Position numbers and translations under genes: made by a program. Under the pieces are notes generated by a model, which saw nothing but the letters and a program-made list of their open reading frames with translations, did no database searches and had not been told where the DNA came from. Positions 60,124 through 64,000 of a stretch of 64,000 nt of DNA are shown piece by piece. This DNA comes from Corynebacterium aurimucosum ATCC 700975 (GTDB lineage: Bacteria; Actinomycetota; Actinomycetes; Mycobacteriales; Mycobacteriaceae): positions 1,054,001-1,118,000 of the forward strand of contig NC_012590.1 of NCBI RefSeq assembly GCF_000022905.1. The letters run 5' to 3'. Each line of letters opens with the position of its first letter. Positions within the stretch are counted from its first letter, which is position 1.

Positions 60124-63100
60124 TTAAACGTCGAAGGCTTCCTCGAGCAGGTTCTTCTGCTCAATCTGGTGAACCTTCGCGTTACCGGTAGCAGTCGAGG
60201 ACTGCGAGCGGCGGGACACGCGGACCATCTCCGGCATATCCGGGATGAGGTCGCGCAGGTGCTCGTTGTAGAACGGCCACGGGCCCTGGTTGGCCGGCTC
60301 GTCCTGCACGAAGCGAATCTGCGTTGCGTTCGGGTAAGCCTCGAAAGCCTCACGCAGGCGGTTGAACGGAATCGGGTGGAGCATCTCCACGCGCACGATG
60401 GCGATGTCATCGCGGCCATCGGCTTCCTTCTTCTTAGCCAGCTCCCAGTAGAGCTTGCCGGAAACCAGCATGATGGTCTTGACCTTGTCGGTATCGCCGA
60501 CCTTCTTGCCCTTGATGTCCACGAAGTTCGGGTCGTTGATAACAGACTGGAATTTCTTGACCTCAGTGAAGTCCTCCACGGAGGAGGTTGCAGCCTTGTT
60601 GCGCAGCATGGACTTCGGGGTGAAGACCACCAGCGGGCGCTTCATCTCACCGAGAGCCTGGCGGCGCAGCAGGTGGAAGTGGTTAGCCGGGGTGGAAGGC
60701 TGAGCCACAGTCATGGAGCCCTCAGCGCACAGCTGCAGGAAGCGCTCGATACGGGCGGAGGAGTGGTCCGGGCCCTGGCCCTCGTAGCCGTGCGGCAGCA
60801 GCAGGATCAGGCTGGAGAGCTGACCCCACTTGGCCTCGCCGGAGGAGACGTACTCATCGATGATGGTCTGTGCACCGTTGGCGAAGTCACCGAACTGTGC
60901 CTCCCAAGCCACGACAGCATCCGGGTTACCCACGGTGTAGCCGTACTCGAAGCCCATGCCGGCGAACTCAGTCAGAGCCGAGTTGTAGACCATGAACTTA
61001 CCGCCATTGCCCTTGGACTTCGCCAGGTGAGCAACCGGGTTGTGTTCCTCACCCGTGCGCGGGTCGAAGGCCACGGCGTGGCGCTGGGTGAAGGTACCGC
61101 GGCGGGAATCCTCACCGGCCAGGCGGACGACCTTGCCGGAGTTGGCCAGGGAACCGAAAGCGATGAGCTCGCCCCAGCCCCAGTCGATGCCGCCTTCGCG
61201 CGAGGACTTCTGGCGGTCCTTGGCCACCTTGGCCACGCGCTTGTGGTACTCGAAGCCCTCCGGCGGGGTGCCGTAGGCGTCACCGATCTCGGCGAGCTCC
61301 TCGGCGGTGATGGAGGTGTCCAGACCGCGGGTCAGCTCCTGGGAGGAGGTGATACCAGTCTGCTCCTTGGGGCCGGCCTCTTCAGCCTTCTTGTGGTCGG
61401 CGAAGACGGACTCCATCTGGTCGTGGAAGTCACGTGCAGCTGCCTCTGCCTCTTCATCGGAGAGGTCACCGCGGCCGATAAGCTCTTCGGTGTAGCGCTC
61501 ACGGACGGACTTGTGGTCATCGATGATGTCGTAGAGCTGCGGCTGGGTCATGGACGGGTCATCGGCCTCGTTGTGGCCGCGCAGGCGGTAGCACACGAGG
61601 TCAATGAAGACGTCCTTGCCAAAGCGGCGGCGGTACTCGGTGGCCAGCTTGCCCACCCAGACAACTGCCTCCGGGTTGTCGCCGTTGACGTGGAAGACTG
61701 GGCAGTCGAAGCCCTTGGCCAGGTCGGTGGCGTAGTGCGTGGAGCGGCCGGAATCCGGGGTGGTGGTGAAGCCCACCTGGTTGTTGACAACCACGTGGAC
61801 GGTACCGCCGGTGGTGTAGCCACGCAGCTGGGAAAGGTTGATGGTCTCCTGGACCACGCCCAGGCCGGTGAAGGAGGCATCGCCGTGGAGCATGATCGGC
61901 ACAACGGTGTGGCCCTCGGCACCCTTGTCCAGGATGTCTTGCTTGGCGCGTGCGATACCTTCCATGACCGGGTCGACGGCCTCAAGGTGAGACGGGTTAG
62001 CAGCCAGGGTGACCTTGATTTCACCGTCACCGAACATCTGCAGGTGCTCGCCCTCAGCGCCCAGGTGGTACTTCACGTCACCGGAGCCGCCCATCTGGCC
62101 GCCCTTATAGTTGCCGTCGAACTCGCCGAAGATATCTGCCAGCGGCTTGCCCACGATGTTGAAGAGGACGTTGAGGCGGCCGCGGTGCGGCATGCCGATG
62201 ACAACCTCGTCGAGGTCCTGGCCAGCGGCGGTGTCCACGATGGAATCCAGCAGAGCGATGAGGGACTCGGCGCCCTCCAGGGAGAAGCGCTTCTGGCCCA
62301 CGTACTTGGTCTGCAGGAAGTTCTCAAAGGCCTCAGCAGCGTTGACCTTCTGCAGGATGTACTTCTGCTCGGAGTTGGTCGGCTTCGGCATGCCGGCCTC
62401 AATCTGCTCCTGCAGCCAGCCGCGCTCATCGCGGTCGAGGATGTGGGCGTACTCGGAGCCAACCTTGAGGGTGTAGGCGGAGCGCAGGCGGGTTACCACC
62501 TCGCGCAGCGTCATGGTCTCCTTGCCGCCGAAACCACCGACGTTGAAGGTGCGGTCCAGATCCCAGATGGTCAGGCCGTGGGTAGCGAGGTCGAGGTCGC
62601 GGTGATCCGGCCAGGGCAGGCCCGGCTGCTTCCAACCCAGCGGGTTGATGTCCGCCAGCAGGTGGCCACGGGAGCGGTAGGCCTCGATGTACTGCATGAC
62701 GCGCGTGTTCTTGTCGACGCCCGTGTTGGGGACGTCGGCAGCCCAGCGGAAGGGCTGGTAGGGAACACCCATGGACTCGAAGAGCTCGTCCCAGAAGGCA
62801 TCATCCAGAATGAGCTGGCCCACGGTGCGCAGGAATTCACCGGATTCCGCGCCCTGAATGACGCGGTGATCATAGGTGGAGGTCAGGGTAACCAGGCGGC
62901 CGACGCCGAGGTCTGCCAGGCGGTCAGCGGAGGTGCCGGCGAACTCGGCCGGGTAGTCCATGGATCCCACACCGATGATGGAGCCGGAGCCCTTGGTCAG
63001 GCGGGCGATGGAGTGACGGGTGCCGATGCCACCCGGGTTGGTCAGGTTGATGGTGACGCCGGAGAAGTCATCCATCGTCAGCTTGTTCTTGCGGGAGCGG

Positions 63101-63825
63101 TCAACGATGTCCTGGTAGGCATCGATGAACTCGGAGAAGGTCTTGTTCTCCGCTTCCTTGATGGCAGCGACGACGAGGGCGCGGGAGCCATCCTTCTGCG
63201 GAAGGTCGATGGCCAGGCCCAGGTTGACGTGCTCCGGCTGGACAACGGTGGGCTTGCCGTCCTGAAGCTCGTAGCGCACGTTCATATCCGGGTGGATCTG
63301 AACGGCCTTGACCAGCGCGTAGCCCAGAATGTGGGTGAAGGAAATCTTGCCGCCGCGGGTGCGCTTGAGGTGATCGTTGATCATCGCGCGGTTTTCCCAC
63401 ATGAGCTTGACCGGGATGTCACGCACGGTGGTAGCGGTGGGGATCTCCAGGGACTCGTCCATGTTCTTGGCGATTGCCTTGAACATTCCCTTGAGTACGC
63501 GGGAGCCCGGCTCCGGTGCTTCCTTGATGCGGTCCAGCGGGGACTCGGACTTTTTCTCCGTCTTCTTCGCAGCCTTCGCGGGTGCGGAGGAAGCCTTCTC
63601 CTCAGCCTGGTTCTTCTTCGGTGCAGCCTGTGCCGCGCTCTTCTTCTGGGTGGGGGTGCTGGATTGAGCGTTCGCAGCCTTGGACTGTGCGGCCGGCTTC
63701 GGTGCTCCGTTGGCCTCAAAGTACTCGCGCCACTCCTTGTCTACGGAGTTCGGGTCCTTGGAGTACTGCTGAAACTGTTCGTCAATCAGCCACGCATTCG
63801 GGCCATAGATGCTCGAGTTGCTCAC
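60124..63825 (-). CDS. odhA: 2-oxoglutarate dehydrogenase, fused E2-E1 subunit
   Basis: TCA-cycle enzyme of 1,233 aa, the actinobacterial OdhA/Kgd type in which a succinyltransferase (E2) catalytic domain is fused ahead of the thiamine-diphosphate E1. Residues 1-40 form the E1 N-terminal helix (NAWLIDEQFQQYSKDPNSVDKEW, in part), then an Ala/Lys-rich linker to about 95. The E2 domain is about 100-335 with the catalytic TYDHRVIQGAESGEF. E1 is about 360-1233 with GMPHRGRLNVL and the ThDP motif GDASFTG...NNQVGF. There is no lipoyl domain; that is supplied by AceF/SucB elsewhere. In C. glutamicum OdhA is inhibited by OdhI. The GTG start has AAAGAGG upstream. Confidence 0.97.
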   Translation of the reverse strand: MSNSSIYGPNAWLIDEQFQQYSKDPNSVDKEWREYFEANGAPKPAAQSKAANAQSSTPTQKKSAAQAAPKKNQAEEKASSAPAKAAKKTEKKSESPLDRIKEAPEPGSRVLKGMFKAIAKNMDESLEIPTATTVRDIPVKLMWENRAMINDHLKRTRGGKISFTHILGYALVKAVQIHPDMNVRYELQDGKPTVVQPEHVNLGLAIDLPQKDGSRALVVAAIKEAENKTFSEFIDAYQDIVDRSRKNKLTMDDFSGVTINLTNPGGIGTRHSIARLTKGSGSIIGVGSMDYPAEFAGTSADRLADLGVGRLVTLTSTYDHRVIQGAESGEFLRTVGQLILDDAFWDELFESMGVPYQPFRWAADVPNTGVDKNTRVMQYIEAYRSRGHLLADINPLGWKQPGLPWPDHRDLDLATHGLTIWDLDRTFNVGGFGGKETMTLREVVTRLRSAYTLKVGSEYAHILDRDERGWLQEQIEAGMPKPTNSEQKYILQKVNAAEAFENFLQTKYVGQKRFSLEGAESLIALLDSIVDTAAGQDLDEVVIGMPHRGRLNVLFNIVGKPLADIFGEFDGNYKGGQMGGSGDVKYHLGAEGEHLQMFGDGEIKVTLAANPSHLEAVDPVMEGIARAKQDILDKGAEGHTVVPIMLHGDASFTGLGVVQETINLSQLRGYTTGGTVHVVVNNQVGFTTTPDSGRSTHYATDLAKGFDCPVFHVNGDNPEAVVWVGKLATEYRRRFGKDVFIDLVCYRLRGHNEADDPSMTQPQLYDIIDDHKSVRERYTEELIGRGDLSDEEAEAAARDFHDQMESVFADHKKAEEAGPKEQTGITSSQELTRGLDTSITAEELAEIGDAYGTPPEGFEYHKRVAKVAKDRQKSSREGGIDWGWGELIAFGSLANSGKVVRLAGEDSRRGTFTQRHAVAFDPRTGEEHNPVAHLAKSKGNGGKFMVYNSALTEFAGMGFEYGYTVGNPDAVVAWEAQFGDFANGAQTIIDEYVSSGEAKWGQLSSLILLLPHGYEGQGPDHSSARIERFLQLCAEGSMTVAQPSTPANHFHLLRRQALGEMKRPLVVFTPKSMLRNKAATSSVEDFTEVKKFQSVINDPNFVDIKGKKVGDTDKVKTIMLVSGKLYWELAKKKEADGRDDIAIVRVEMLHPIPFNRLREAFEAYPNATQIRFVQDEPANQGPWPFYNEHLRDLIPDMPEMVRVSRRSQSSTATGNAKVHQIEQKNLLEEAFDV

Positions 63826-64000
63826 GGCAGATGCTCGCCTCTTTCTGTGCTTCTAAGTTTGTCTTTATTCGACTCTAGTAGGCCAATCCACGGGTGCGAA
63901 AGGCACCCCGAAAAGTGTCTCCCCTTATGATACGGCCCTTGTAAGTTTGCTCACTAACCTGAGCGGGTTTCGCCCCTTTTATTCCCCCTGCAGGGGGGAG

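Noticed and set aside
60169..63930. A 1,253-codon open frame on the plus strand opposite odhA
   Set aside because: It mirrors odhA almost end to end. High GC and strong third-position bias leave the antisense frame open; its composition (long Leu/Val/Gly/Ala runs) is that of a shadow, and odhA itself is certain.

Overview
The window is a piece of a high-GC Gram-positive chromosome, almost certainly a Corynebacterium. The evidence is a 2-oxoglutarate dehydrogenase with fused E2 and E1 domains (odhA), mycothiol biosynthesis (mshB) beside an LpqW-type lipoprotein, and runs of genes in the order known from Corynebacterium and Mycobacterium: typA-lpqW-mshB-fdxC-dapC; dapD-aroP-dapE; LOG-folP2-gpgS; glgA/glgC; sigE-cseE-tatB-mrp. 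Many genes appear to have leaderless mRNAs. The species cannot be fixed from the sequence alone.

Layout. 1-2847: three small GTCGTC/GACGAC palindromes, then an intact IS21-family element (istA, istB) with a 6-bp target duplication. 2957-6866: dicarboxylate/amino-acid symporter, lipoate-ligase-like protein, and a PRC-barrel/DUF2382 stress protein. 6943-16555: a self-contained selenium module: a formate dehydrogenase read through an in-frame UGA with a SECIS-like hairpin, its Fe-S and membrane subunits, then selD, tRNA-Sec, selA and selB. 16539-17798: a higBA toxin-antitoxin pair enclosed by two 103-bp copies of the selB 3' junction. 17784-21740: a hypothetical protein, zupT, DUF808, DUF402 and a secreted protein. 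22002-29788: typA, lpqW, mshB, a membrane protein, fdxC, dapC, a pseudouridine synthase and a GtrA protein. 29812-32302: an accessory patch with seven copies of a 62-bp inverted-arm repeat, a decayed HTH regulator, a small membrane protein and a DUF559 protein. 32374-41275: two amino-acid permeases around dapD, then dapE, a LOG protein, folP2, gpgS, a DivIVA-like protein, a DUF3117 protein and an rRNA methyltransferase. 41389-49538: two more 62-bp-type repeats, a GH32-fold protein lacking its catalytic carboxylates, glgA, glgC, an O-methyltransferase, sigE, cseE, tatB and mrp. 49698-56905: a lipoprotein and a very large G5-repeat, sortase-anchored surface protein broken by two frameshifts, one at a 7-bp tandem repeat. 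57027-59663: a second IS21 copy differing by two bases. 59860-63825: another 62-bp repeat and odhA.

How the parts work together. SelD makes selenophosphate, SelA converts seryl-tRNA-Sec, and SelB delivers it to the UGA of the formate dehydrogenase, so the only visible client lies beside its own decoding machinery. DapC, DapD and DapE are three steps of the succinylase branch of lysine/diaminopimelate synthesis. GlgC and GlgA make ADP-glucose and glucan, while GpgS begins glucosylglycerate synthesis. SigE/CseE is an envelope-stress sigma/anti-sigma pair.

The least explained signals are the family of 62-bp elements with conserved inverted 16-bp arms and variable centres (ten copies), the duplicated gene-end junction around higBA, and the 7-bp repeat that sets the reading frame of the surface protein.
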